Shown here piece after piece: positions 1 to 6,770 of a stretch of 64,000 nucleotides of DNA. Source of the stretch: Cupriavidus pauculus (lineage in GTDB: Bacteria > Pseudomonadota > Gammaproteobacteria > Burkholderiales > Burkholderiaceae); the NCBI RefSeq assembly GCF_008801835.1, contig NZ_VZOW01000001.1:310001-374000 (forward strand), read 5' to 3'. The notes under the pieces were generated by a model. The model was not told the origin of the DNA. It was given only the letters and a program-made list of their open reading frames with translations, and did no database searches. Both the position numbers and the translations under genes were made by a program. Every line of letters starts with the position of its first letter. The first letter of the stretch is position 1.

Positions 1-107
1 CCGTTCTCATCGAACGTGATCCACGTATCGACAGCGTGCGCCTGTCCAATGAAAAACAGGGCCATCGCAAGCCCTGTTATTAACCATCCCATGTGACGTT
101 TATTCAC
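1..107 (-). CDS. Inovirus minor coat/adsorption protein (pIII-like), N-terminal fragment
   Basis: Only the first 35 codons are in the window; the gene runs off the left edge. The reading frame starts at a GTG (105-107) whose last two bases begin the TGA of the preceding small gene, an overlap typical of filamentous phage operons. The N-terminus is a clean signal peptide: basic MNKRH, hydrophobic core, then GQAHA and a probable cleavage before VDTW. Its place right after the coat gene and a one-span protein corresponds to gene III (host attachment) in the inovirus order. The assignment rests on position and signal peptide only; a different exported phage protein is possible. Confidence 0.5.
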   Translation of the reverse strand, partial: MNKRHMGWLITGLAMALFFIGQAHAVDTWITFDEN

Positions 108-205
108 GTTGCGCGCCCCCTGAACGCCAAAAGGAAACAGAGGGCACTGATGCCGCCGAGCATCGCCACCAGGACATAGAACAGCGCCACCAGTGCCCCT
201 GTCAT
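104..205 (-). CDS. Small inovirus membrane protein (33 aa), minor-coat-like
   Basis: A 33-residue frame from ATG at 205 to TGA at 104. It is almost entirely one hydrophobic helix (ALVALFYVLVAMLGGISALC) followed by a basic tail FRGRAT. It starts 11 bases after the coat gene stop and overlaps the next gene by 4 bases (GTGA). In inoviruses such one-span peptides are end-cap proteins (pVII/pIX class) that sit in the inner membrane before assembly. There is no conserved motif to prove this; size, topology and synteny are the evidence. Confidence 0.55.
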   Translation of the reverse strand: MTGALVALFYVLVAMLGGISALCFLLAFRGRAT

Positions 206-216
206 GACAGCCCCGT

Positions 217-351
217 TTAAGCCTTCGAAACGGCGCGCTTCGCCAGGCTGATGCCCTTGTAAGCCAGGGCAATACCGACGATCAGAACGCCGGCACCACC
301 AACGAAAGTGGCGACGGCCGACAGGTCAACAGCTGCAAAGATTTCTGCCAT
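217..351 (-). CDS. Inovirus major coat protein, leaderless 44-aa form
   Basis: The start chosen is ATG at 351, 44 residues, preceded by GGGAG at RBS distance. An upstream ATG would add 17 polar residues that do not look like a signal peptide. The protein has the three-part coat pattern: acidic amphipathic N-terminus (AEIFAAVDLS), a hydrophobic span (FVGGAGVLIVGIALA), and a basic C-terminus (YKGISLAKRAVSKA) that would face the DNA. Coat subunits are inserted in the inner membrane and then polymerise around the ssDNA during extrusion. Most family members carry a cleaved leader; phage Pf3 has a 44-residue coat made without one, and this protein matches that size class. Confidence 0.7.
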   Translation of the reverse strand: MAEIFAAVDLSAVATFVGGAGVLIVGIALAYKGISLAKRAVSKA

Positions 352-369
352 TTGGGATCTCCCGAAAAT

Positions 370-389
370 GCCAGGGAAACCGCCCTGGC
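370..389 (-). promoter_or_regulatory. Hairpin just upstream of the coat gene RBS
   Basis: On the minus strand GCCAGGG, a 6-base loop, then CCCTGGC form a perfect 7-bp stem, followed by ATTTTC and 19 bases later the coat ATG. There is no long T-run, so a full terminator is unlikely. A stem here could block or stabilise the highly expressed coat mRNA or act as a processing end. This role is inference. Confidence 0.4.
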
Positions 390-407
390 GCCGGTTGGGC
401 AAATGCC

Positions 408-566
408 CTAAGCCTTGCGAATCACGTCCACTGCAACGCCGACGCAGAACCCGAAAAACCAGGCGGTAAGGACGGCCCCGAAACCCCAGGCATAGGCGTA
501 CGCAATGTCCTGGGCATTGATGCCGATGAGGGCAAGCTGCTCGGCCGTGCAGCAGGTTTCGGCCAT
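408..566 (-). CDS. Small inovirus membrane protein (52 aa)
   Basis: ATG at 566 to TAG at 408, 52 codons. The N-terminus is polar with two cysteines (MAETCCTAEQ), then comes a long aromatic hydrophobic span (AYAWGFGAVLTAWFFGFCVGVAV), and a short basic end VIRKA. It begins 4 bases after the ssDNA-binding protein gene and lies upstream of the coat hairpin. Position and topology fit a small structural or assembly membrane protein of filamentous phages (pVII/pIX class). No sequence family is recognised with certainty. Confidence 0.6.
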   Translation of the reverse strand: MAETCCTAEQLALIGINAQDIAYAYAWGFGAVLTAWFFGFCVGVAVDVIRKA

Positions 567-570
567 GGCG

Positions 571-861
571 TTACTGCACAGCGCGCAGCGTGTTCGTGTA
601 TTTCACCCACACGCCCTGCTTGCCGTTGATGCGCTGCCGGAAGCCGCGCACATCGACCATCACCCGAACCAATTCGCCCTTCTGGCCGATGCGCTTGTCC
701 GAATACACGTGGATGAACGACGGCGACGAAAACTCGTCTTGCGCCGGCATGGCGATGGCCGTATCAAAGCCACCGTTATCCAGCGCGGTCGACTCCTCGA
801 TACGCCCCGAGATCAACGCTTGGTTGACACCCATCTTCGGTTGCTGTGCAGCTTCACTCAT
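571..861 (-). CDS. Inovirus single-stranded DNA-binding protein (pV-like)
   Basis: 96 residues. The sequence looks like the small ssDNA-binding proteins of Ralstonia-type filamentous phages: SGRIEES near the N-terminus, a middle part rich in beta-type residues (SPSFIHVYSDKRIGQKGELVRVMVDVRGF) and a basic/aromatic end. These proteins coat the replicated single strand in the cytoplasm and hold it ready for extrusion, replacing the role of gene V protein. The start overlaps the stop of the replication gene by 4 bases (ATGA), so the two are translationally coupled. The family assignment is by resemblance and by order in the operon. Confidence 0.65.
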   Translation of the reverse strand: MSEAAQQPKMGVNQALISGRIEESTALDNGGFDTAIAMPAQDEFSSPSFIHVYSDKRIGQKGELVRVMVDVRGFRQRINGKQGVWVKYTNTLRAVQ

Positions 862-1970
862 GACATGACCCTCTCGAAATACCCACTTGGAAAGAAGGTG
901 CCGGCCTGATCGTTCAGGACGAACGGCACCATGCGCTTAGGTGCGCCCTCTCGGCGCAACATGGAAACGATTTGATCGGCAGAAAGCTTGGCCTGCACAA
1001 GCTGATGGATCAGCCGGCCGTAAGCCTCTCGCCCGTGGTGCACGAGCTTTTCCGCCACGATGGCCGCGCCCTTAGAAATCGTCTTGACCATGCGCGGGAC
1101 GGAAGCCAAGACAGTCGAGAAAAAATCGGCGGCACCGACAAAATAGGCGTCTGTATCGACCAGAGCATCGAACGGAATCACACGATCCCGATTGCCCCAC
1201 TGCACCTCAAGCCGCAGCCAGGGCGAATCCGGGTCACCCAACTGCTTGCCCTTCTCATAGCAGCGGATCAGCTTGCCGTTCTTCGCCTTGCCGATATAGA
1301 GCGTGCGGCCCCTGCCCTGATGCTCCAGCCAGTCGCCGGCCTGGTCGTACGACGGCTGCGTGCCGCGCCCACCATAGGCGTTGAAGCGGCCGGCCTGATA
1401 CGCCGACCAGCAATCCAGCACGCCCAGAGATTCGGTGTCGAAGCAGATGTCCAGGCGCGTGATCGTGGCGTCCACGGACTGCAAGACCGTCCGCAGGTTC
1501 TCGCGGTCGAGACGATCCTCATTCAGGTGCAGCGCATTGCAGCCAGTGCCAGTAATCTGCAGGAAAGCCATGTCCGCCTGCTTGCCCTGCCCGCCCCATG
1601 CCAGCACAGCGACGCGCTGCAATTCGCCGCCGACCGAGAACATCACGTCTTCCGACTCTGCGAAGCCGAAAAGGCCTTTGCCCTCCCGACGGATGAACTT
1701 GAACCCCTCGGTGAAGATCATGTCGCGCACCCAGACCGGATCGCCATCGGTGCCTTTGACCTGCCAAGAAGCGTGCAGCCAGTCGATTTTCGTCTTAACA
1801 CCGTCGAGACCATCGGCAAGTTCCAATTCCCCCCGTGTTACAGGACGGGGGGACGAGCCATCGAGACGCGAAGGCTGAAGAACGTCCAGCACAACCTCAC
1901 CGAGCGTGCGCAGCGCGCCAGGTGCACAGATGATTTCGCCGGTCTTTGGGTTGACGTGCCTGAGTGCCAT
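858..1970 (-). CDS. Inovirus replication initiation protein (RstA/Rep_trans type)
   Basis: 370 residues from ATG at 1970; a GTG one codon earlier is an alternative, but TGATG overlap with the upstream stop favours the ATG. Landmarks fit the replication initiation factor family: KIDWLHASW near residue 61, TRLDICFDT in the middle, RTLYIGKAKNGKLIRCYEKGKQLGD around residue 225, then WLRLEVQW. The LDICFD and CYEKG stretches are the usual catalytic-core marks of these nickases. The enzyme would nick the double-stranded replicative form to begin rolling-circle replication. It is length-normal and looks intact. Confidence 0.85.
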   Translation of the reverse strand: MALRHVNPKTGEIICAPGALRTLGEVVLDVLQPSRLDGSSPRPVTRGELELADGLDGVKTKIDWLHASWQVKGTDGDPVWVRDMIFTEGFKFIRREGKGLFGFAESEDVMFSVGGELQRVAVLAWGGQGKQADMAFLQITGTGCNALHLNEDRLDRENLRTVLQSVDATITRLDICFDTESLGVLDCWSAYQAGRFNAYGGRGTQPSYDQAGDWLEHQGRGRTLYIGKAKNGKLIRCYEKGKQLGDPDSPWLRLEVQWGNRDRVIPFDALVDTDAYFVGAADFFSTVLASVPRMVKTISKGAAIVAEKLVHHGREAYGRLIHQLVQAKLSADQIVSMLRREGAPKRMVPFVLNDQAGTFFPSGYFERVMS

Positions 1971-2545
1971 CACAGAATTCCTTTCGATACGCCGGCGCGG
2001 CGCGCGACTTCACACAGCCAGGCGGCAAGAGCGGGCGGCGTATGCTCGCGCTCGGCCTTCGTCACCGAAGGCTTGCGGGGATACGATCTCGTGGGACGGA
2101 TGCAGTGCGTCGGTTCGTCCAGGCGCAATGGCATGTCGGGCAGGTTCGCCGGCTCGCAGCCGACGATGTAGAGGAACGTGGCCTTCTCGGCCCGGTGGCC
2201 GAATTCATGCTGATGAATACCCAGCGTCCAGCCGCCGAACGCATCGCGCTTGCCGACATCAGGCAAGCCGGCCGCGCCCCAGAGGGTCGAGCGTTCCGGA
2301 TGCTCAAGCACGCCGCCGAAGCTGCGCACCTGGTCGACGGCCCACAGGGCCAGTTCCTTCTCGCCCTCGCGCGGCTGTGCAAACTGCCGCATGCGGCCCC
2401 AGCCACGGCACGGCGGATGGGCAATGACCGGCGTGCCGCCCGGCCAGTTCAGCGCGTTGCGCTCGAAGTCCCACACGTCGCAACCGGGCAGATCCTTGTA
2501 GTTGCTGTCAGCTCGTGCAAACAGCACAGCGATATCGGCCGACAT
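1970..2545 (-). CDS. Inovirus accessory protein with PPC motif, cytosine-methyltransferase-like fragment
   Basis: 191 residues starting at the ATG that overlaps the previous stop (TGATG at 2543-2547). It contains AHPPCRGWG around residue 45, which resembles the catalytic PPC motif IV of DNA cytosine-5 methyltransferases, then GGVLEHP about 35 residues later. I see no glycine-rich AdoMet-binding motif I and no target-recognition domain, and it is far shorter than a full enzyme. It may be a minimal nucleotide-modifying protein, an anti-restriction factor, or only convergent in motif. It lies directly upstream of and coupled to the replication gene. Function is unknown. Confidence 0.6.
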   Translation of the reverse strand: MSADIAVLFARADSNYKDLPGCDVWDFERNALNWPGGTPVIAHPPCRGWGRMRQFAQPREGEKELALWAVDQVRSFGGVLEHPERSTLWGAAGLPDVGKRDAFGGWTLGIHQHEFGHRAEKATFLYIVGCEPANLPDMPLRLDEPTHCIRPTRSYPRKPSVTKAEREHTPPALAAWLCEVARRAGVSKGIL

Positions 2546-2652
2546 CAAGCACCCCACACCGGGCCGAGGATTTCAGCGGCGAGCCAGCGAGCGGCATGCC
2601 AGCCGAGCCGTGCGGCAGCGAGCGCTGCCAGTGTCGTGACCACAACGACCAT
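2545..2652 (-). CDS. Small hydrophobic inovirus protein (35 aa)
   Basis: ATG at 2652 to TGA at 2545, 35 residues: MVVVVTTLAALAAARLGW, then HAARWLAAEI. It is the first frame of the phage operon and its stop overlaps the next ATG (TGATG), the same coupling seen at the next junction, which argues it is translated. It is probably a membrane-associated peptide; no family is recognised. Confidence 0.45.
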   Translation of the reverse strand: MVVVVTTLAALAAARLGWHAARWLAAEILGPVWGA

Positions 2653-2693
2653 CGTTTACCCCTTCCCGTTTACCGGCTATGCTCCGGCTTGCA

Positions 2694-2748
2694 TTCCACG
2701 AACGTGATTACCACGTTTGTGGAAGCGAAAATTACCACGTTCGTGGAA
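2694..2748. promoter_or_regulatory. Operator array between phage operon and repressor
   Basis: Three copies of one motif lie in the 122-bp gap between the divergent genes: TTCCACGAACGTG (2694-2706), CACGTTTGTGGAA (2712-2724) and CACGTTCGTGGAA (2736-2748). The first two face each other as a near-perfect inverted repeat (12 of 13). The last two belong to an 18-bp direct repeat, ATTACCACGTTYGTGGAA, with 24-bp spacing (2707-2724 and 2731-2748). This layout is typical of a lysogenic switch; the likely ligand is the HTH protein encoded at 2775. Confidence 0.7.
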
Positions 2749-2774
2749 ACGGGACACCCTACGAAGGAGGGGTA

Positions 2775-3071
2775 ATGAGCTATACGGAACTTATTCAACG
2801 CGCGCTGCATGGTCGCAGCGTGCTACAGGCAGCAAAGGAGCTTGGTCTCCCTCAGTCGACGCTGCACAACTACTGCTCGGGCAAGCGCATGCCCGATTAC
2901 CTGACTGCTTTCATGCTGGCTAAGGAAGCGGGCGTGGACCCGCGCGAAATGTTCATGGCGCTGGTCGAAGAAGACGCGAAAAAGAAGGGAGTTTTGGAAA
3001 AAATTTCCGAGGGTTTTAATGCGCTGCTGTCACTCGTCAAGCCGCGCCGGGACTGGGTTCCGGCGTGCTGA
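2775..3071 (+). CDS. Phage repressor-like small HTH protein
   Basis: 98 residues. The start chosen is ATG at 2775, with GGAGG 6 bases upstream; frames extended upstream of it cross the operators and are unlikely. The first half carries a helix-turn-helix of the XRE-like type: SVLQAAKELGLPQSTLHNYC, with recognition helix around residues 22-32, followed by YLTAFMLAKEAGVDPREMF, a pattern I associate with small Cf-phage-type repressors. The C-terminus is basic (KPRRDW). It is transcribed away from the phage operon and probably binds the repeats upstream of its own start to control phage replication genes. Role is inferred from position. Confidence 0.7.
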   Translation: MSYTELIQRALHGRSVLQAAKELGLPQSTLHNYCSGKRMPDYLTAFMLAKEAGVDPREMFMALVEEDAKKKGVLEKISEGFNALLSLVKPRRDWVPAC

Positions 3072-3088
3072 CAGCAGTCTAAAGCTTG

Positions 3089-3116
3089 GCTTAACTCTGC
3101 GAAGATTATGCACATA
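3089..3116. other. dif-like XerC/XerD candidate site at prophage end
   Basis: The sequence reads GCTTAACTCTG, a 6-base centre CGAAGA, then TTATGCACATA. The right 11 bases match 8 of 11 positions of the dif half-site TTATGCGCACC as I recall it from E. coli, and the left shares TTAAC with ATTTAACATAA. Many inoviruses integrate at dif by host XerCD. It lies 17 bases after the repressor gene, where the phage end should be. Left half-site identity is poor, so this is a candidate only. Confidence 0.35.
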
Positions 3117-3135
3117 CGTGGTGTAGCGGCAAAGT

Positions 3136-3260
3136 TGTAATGTCCGGTTCCGGGGTGCGGACGATTTCTTGGACTGATTCAGTTTCCGATTCCCAAGCGG
3201 TGCCGGTAGTCGACCGGATTCATCGCCTGCAGGGACAACTTGAAGCGCCGGGCGTGGCCT
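3136..3260 (-). mobile_element. Remnant of an IS3-type insertion sequence (transposase C-terminus)
   Basis: On the minus strand a frame from about 3260 to a TGA at 3179 encodes FKLSLQAMNPVDYRHRLGIGN, which resembles the last residues of IS3-family DDE transposases (MNPxxYRxxLG). About 40 bases beyond the stop is TGTAATGTCCGG (3136-3147), a plausible terminal inverted repeat end. Nothing upstream continues the gene, so only the 3' end of the element survives. It sits immediately beside the phage end, so the prophage and IS share an insertion hot spot. The 3261-3389 stretch holds no gene I can see. Confidence 0.45.
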
Positions 3261-3389
3261 TGCGACCCTGAGCAGCCCTTGGAATTCACCGATATCGGGC
3301 GCAATGCGCGAGCGACGCGACTGAAACTCCGAAATGACGGACGCCGTTATGATGCTTAATAGTACTGTTCACCTTCCGGGAAGATCGAG

Positions 3390-3788
3390 ATGATTTCACA
3401 CGTTTTCGTTGGCATTACCGACTTTGACCGTGCCTTCAATTTCTATTTGGCCGTGATGGAAGAAATGGGCCTGACGTTGAAGTTCTGCGAGAGAGATACC
3501 GCTATGGCAGGCTGGATGGCGGCAGACGCGCCACGCCCGCTATTCCTGATCGGCAAGCCATATGATGGAAATCCTGCACGTTGTGGAAATGGCCAGATGG
3601 TCGCGTTGCTTGCTCCCGATCGCCGCACTGTCGACAAGGTGCATGCCAGCGCGCTGGCAAATGGCGGGTCCTGCGAAGGAGCACCTGGCCCGCGGCCCCA
3701 GTACCACGCACACTACTATGGCGCGTACTTTCGGGACCCCGACGGAAATAAGATTTGCGTTTGTTGTCACACCCCGGCAGCGGATTAG
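3390..3788 (+). CDS. VOC (glyoxalase/dioxygenase fold) family protein
   Basis: 132 residues, a single-domain member of the vicinal-oxygen-chelate family. It has the two beta-alpha-beta-beta-beta repeats: opening HVFVGITDFDRAFNFYLAVM, then AHYYGAYFRDPDGNKICVCCH at the end, where AYFRDPDGN is the hallmark second-half motif. Metal-ligand residues would be His4 and a late acidic residue, but the substrate cannot be read from the sequence. Members include glyoxalase I, bleomycin/fosfomycin resistance proteins and ring-cleavage enzymes. The gene stands alone next to a LysR regulator that faces away from it; start ATG at 3390 follows GGGAAGATCGAG. Confidence 0.8.
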   Translation: MISHVFVGITDFDRAFNFYLAVMEEMGLTLKFCERDTAMAGWMAADAPRPLFLIGKPYDGNPARCGNGQMVALLAPDRRTVDKVHASALANGGSCEGAPGPRPQYHAHYYGAYFRDPDGNKICVCCHTPAAD

Positions 3789-3859
3789 CCTGAGCCCATC
3801 ACTGCAAAACCGCAATGATGCTCCGCCGTCCAGACAGTGGGCTCAACCTCGCCAACGCG

Positions 3860-4777
3860 TTACTTTGGCCATCGCCATGACGGCTCCGAGAGATGCTCCG
3901 CAAAATAATCGGACAGCGCGGCCACCTTCGCAGGACGTGCGCGCGCCGATGGCGTGACGAAGTAAAGACCGCCCTTCGTCAGCGACCAGTCGGTAAGGAT
4001 CGCTTCCAGGCGGCCATCGGCCAGATATTCGCCGGCGATGAATTCGGGCAGCTCGGCGATCGCCAGGCCGTCGAGCAGCGTGGGAAGCAGCGCATCGGAA
4101 TTGGTTACGCGCAACGGACCGGTCGGCATGACCGGCTCTTCCTCGCCCGCAGCGTTCGTGAAGCGCCACACATCGCTGCGCGCGCGATACGCGTATGAAA
4201 GGCATGGCCGGTCCGCCAGTTCACGCGGATGCGCGGGCCGCCCTTCGCGCTTCAGGTACGCGGGCGACGCCACCACGAATTGTGTCACCGCGCACAGGCG
4301 ACGCGCCACCAGCGACGAATCAGGCAGCGCGGCAATGCGCAGTGCGGCGTCAAATCCATCGGCAACCAGATCGACCGACGCATCCGAAAGATGCAGGTCG
4401 ATCGACACCTCCGGGTACGCGCGAAAGAACTCGGGCAACAGGGGCGCGACCCAGCGCAGCCCGAACGACATCGGTACAGCCAGCCGCACCAGTCCGCGCG
4501 GCTGCACCGACATCTCACGCGCGGCGCTTTCTGCTTCTTCGGCCTGACGATAGATCTCCCCTGCCTTCTCGCAGATCGTCCGGCCGAACTCGGTGAGCGA
4601 GAGCTGGCGCGACGTACGGTTGAAGAGCCGCGCGCCCAGCCGGTCTTCGAGACGGGCCACGCCGCGCGAGACCGTCGCCACCGACACGCCCATCGCGCGC
4701 GCCGCTGCCGCGAACGATCCTTCCTCGGCGACCTTCGCGAACATGGCAAGTCCTTCGAAATCAGGCAGCTTCGCCAT
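3860..4777 (-). CDS. LysR-family transcriptional regulator
   Basis: 305 residues, normal for the family. The N-terminal winged HTH is clear (FAKVAEEGSFAAAARAMGVS then VSRGVARLEDRLGARLFNRT), followed by a linker and the periplasmic-binding-like effector domain (GLVRLAVPMSFGLRWVAPLLPEF onward). It belongs to the CrgA/DsdC-like group common in Burkholderiales. It is divergent from the SDR gene at 4922 with 144 bp between them, which holds a perfect GATTGCAATC palindrome, so the SDR is the probable target. The start at 4777 is preceded by GAGAGAGGGAA. The inducer is unknown. Confidence 0.92.
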   Translation of the reverse strand: MAKLPDFEGLAMFAKVAEEGSFAAAARAMGVSVATVSRGVARLEDRLGARLFNRTSRQLSLTEFGRTICEKAGEIYRQAEEAESAAREMSVQPRGLVRLAVPMSFGLRWVAPLLPEFFRAYPEVSIDLHLSDASVDLVADGFDAALRIAALPDSSLVARRLCAVTQFVVASPAYLKREGRPAHPRELADRPCLSYAYRARSDVWRFTNAAGEEEPVMPTGPLRVTNSDALLPTLLDGLAIAELPEFIAGEYLADGRLEAILTDWSLTKGGLYFVTPSARARPAKVAALSDYFAEHLSEPSWRWPK

Positions 4778-4811
4778 TTCCCTCTCTCATCTTTTCATTT
4801 TTGCAACGTTG

Positions 4812-4821
4812 GATTGCAATC
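4812..4821. promoter_or_regulatory. Palindrome in the LysR/SDR divergent promoter
   Basis: GATTGCAATC is a perfect 10-bp palindrome, with a related TTGCAAC at 4801-4807. It lies 35 bp from the LysR start and 100 bp from the SDR start, the usual place for a LysR binding box. Confidence 0.45.
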
Positions 4822-4921
4822 AATTCTATTTCGAAAAGCTCTGGGCGTCGATATTCTCCTTACATCGCAGCACGCAACACCGAACGCAGTCATCCATTTA
4901 CCAAACGAAAGGAGAAGCACC

Positions 4922-5686
4922 ATGGCACGCAAGCTCGACAACAAAATTGCACTCGTTACCGGCGCAACCAGCGGCATCGGCCTTGCCACCGCGCAGCGTT
5001 TCGCGGCAGAAGGCGCACACGTCTACCTCACCGGCCGCCGTCAGGCCGAACTGGATGCCGCGGTGAAGAGCATCCGCGAAGCAGGCGGAAATGCGACGGG
5101 GGTACGTGTTGATTCCACAAAGCTGGGTGAACTCGACGCGCTCTACGCGCAAATCAAGGAAGAACAGGGGCATCTGCACGTGCTGTTCGCGAACGCTGGC
5201 GGCGGTACGATGCTGCCGCTTGGCAGCATCACCGAAGAACACTACGACGACACCTTTGATCGCAATGTGAAGGGCGTGCTCTTTACGGTGCAAAAAGCGT
5301 TGCCGCTGCTCGCCGAAGGAGCGTCGGTGATTCTTACCGGTTCAACGGCAGGCAGCGCGGGCACGGCTGCATTCAGCGTGTATTCGGCTTCGAAAGCTGC
5401 GGTGCGCGCCTTCGTACGCAGCTGGATTCTCGATCTGAAGGATCGCCGCATCCGCGTGAATACAATCAGCCCGGGTGCGACGCGCACGCCCGGCCTGCTC
5501 GACCTCGCCGGTGACGATGCAGCCCAACGCCAGGGTCTTGCCGATTACCTGGCTGCCCAGATCCCCATGGGGCGCCTCGGCGAGCCCGGCGAGATCGCGA
5601 GCGCTGCGCTGTTCCTTGCGTCCGACGACGCGAGCTTTGTGAACGGCATCGAGTTGTTTGTCGATGGCGGGCAGCAGCAGATCTAA
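4922..5686 (+). CDS. SDR-family NAD(P)-dependent oxidoreductase
   Basis: 254 residues, classical short-chain dehydrogenase. The cofactor motif TGATSGIG is at residues 14-21; NAG follows in the form ANAGGG; the catalytic Ser-Tyr-Lys set is visible as LTGSTAGSAG with YSASKAA. Arg in TGRR after beta-2 suggests NADP(H) preference. The end FVNGIELFVDGGQQQI is standard. It would reduce or oxidise a small alcohol or ketone in the cytosol; the substrate is not inferable. It is divergent from the LysR gene and the likely target of it. ATG at 4922 follows AAAGGAGAAGCACC, a strong RBS, ruling out long upstream extensions of the frame. Confidence 0.93.
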   Translation: MARKLDNKIALVTGATSGIGLATAQRFAAEGAHVYLTGRRQAELDAAVKSIREAGGNATGVRVDSTKLGELDALYAQIKEEQGHLHVLFANAGGGTMLPLGSITEEHYDDTFDRNVKGVLFTVQKALPLLAEGASVILTGSTAGSAGTAAFSVYSASKAAVRAFVRSWILDLKDRRIRVNTISPGATRTPGLLDLAGDDAAQRQGLADYLAAQIPMGRLGEPGEIASAALFLASDDASFVNGIELFVDGGQQQI

Positions 5687-5770
5687 GCGCAGCCCAGGTG
5701 CGTGGATGCGGTCTTCGCCGATCGCATCCACGCCCGACGCGCGTACGCGCGTCTTGAGCGGATACACGTC

Positions 5771-6478
5771 ATGTTCGAACATCGTCCGTACCTTTCGCTT
5801 GGCGCAGTGAAACGCGACTGGCTCGATACGCGACTGCATTTCCGCTTCGGCGAATGCGGACGCGCCGACCATACGCCGCTCGGCGCGCTCTACGTGTGGA
5901 ACGACGATGCGTTCGCGCCGCACTCGGGCTTCGACCTCCATGCTCACCGCGGCGTGGAGATCGTGACGTGGGTGCGTTCGGGTGCGATCACGTATGAAGA
6001 CGACGCGGGCAATCGCGCGCGGCTCGTTGCCGATTCCGTGCAGACGATCAGTGCGGGCGCCGCGATCCATCATACCGAGCGCAACGAGGGGGATGTGCCG
6101 GCGCTGCTATTCCAGATCTGGCTGCATCCGCGTACGCCGGGTGGCACGCCGCGTTGGGGGGCACGCATCTGTTCGCGCGGTTGTCGCGAAGGTCGCTTCG
6201 TCACACTGGCGAGTGGCGACCCAAAAGATGTGTGCGCGGGGGCGCTTCCTGTCAATGCCGACGCGCGTGTGCGCATCGCCACGCTACGCGAAGGCACGGT
6301 GGTGCATCACAGGTTGTCAACGTCAGGTTCGGCGTATCTGGTTGCCGATCATGGTCGGGTTGACGTAGGGCCGGTCCGGCTCGCGCCGCGCGATGGCGTC
6401 GTCGTCAGCGATGAAGCGCAGCTTACGATCGTTGCGCGAGATGACACCGATGTCGTGATAGTCGAGCTTTTGCGGTAG
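5771..6478 (+). CDS. Pirin-family protein
   Basis: 235 residues from the ATG at 5771 (MFEHRPYLSLG); an upstream start would add a non-homologous Arg-rich 23-residue stretch. The bicupin is recognisable: HSGFDLHAHRGVEIVTWV supplies two histidines of the iron site, and HHTERNE about 45 residues later supplies the other histidine and the glutamate. Family members are cytosolic quercetin-dioxygenase-like or redox-sensing proteins; YhhW-type enzymes cleave quercetin. The gene follows the SDR by 84 bp in the same direction and may share its transcript. A second, degenerate cupin makes up the C-terminal half. Confidence 0.88.
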   Translation: MFEHRPYLSLGAVKRDWLDTRLHFRFGECGRADHTPLGALYVWNDDAFAPHSGFDLHAHRGVEIVTWVRSGAITYEDDAGNRARLVADSVQTISAGAAIHHTERNEGDVPALLFQIWLHPRTPGGTPRWGARICSRGCREGRFVTLASGDPKDVCAGALPVNADARVRIATLREGTVVHHRLSTSGSAYLVADHGRVDVGPVRLAPRDGVVVSDEAQLTIVARDDTDVVIVELLR

Positions 6479-6598
6479 AAATATCGTGCCGTCTGGGTCG
6501 GGCGCGACGACATTCCTCCTTGGTTTCCGCGCTTTCCGCGTTTCCGCGCTTTCCGCAAGACTCGGTTTGGTAGCTCTGTATCGCAGTTTTTGCGGTAG
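6468..6598. repeat. Short direct and tandem repeats downstream of pirin gene
   Basis: TTTTGCGGTAG occurs at 6468-6478 (including the pirin stop codon) and again at 6588-6598, 120 bp apart. Between them 6524-6558 is a tandem of four 8-9-base units based on TTTCCGCGC. The rest of 6479-6770 has no credible gene. This may be a degenerate intergenic repeat or a slippage array. Confidence 0.6.
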
Positions 6599-6770
6599 GA
6601 ATCCGACGCATATCCCGCGTGGCGATCCCGCGATATCCGCCCACATCGTTCACATCGCCACGCGCTGGCCGCCGCCCATCACAACTGTCAACGTGACGTC
6701 AGCGTAGCGTCAGCGGGCTTCCGTTATAAGTTGCTGGCTAACGACTCATGCCCGCAATGGCCTGCCCAGA

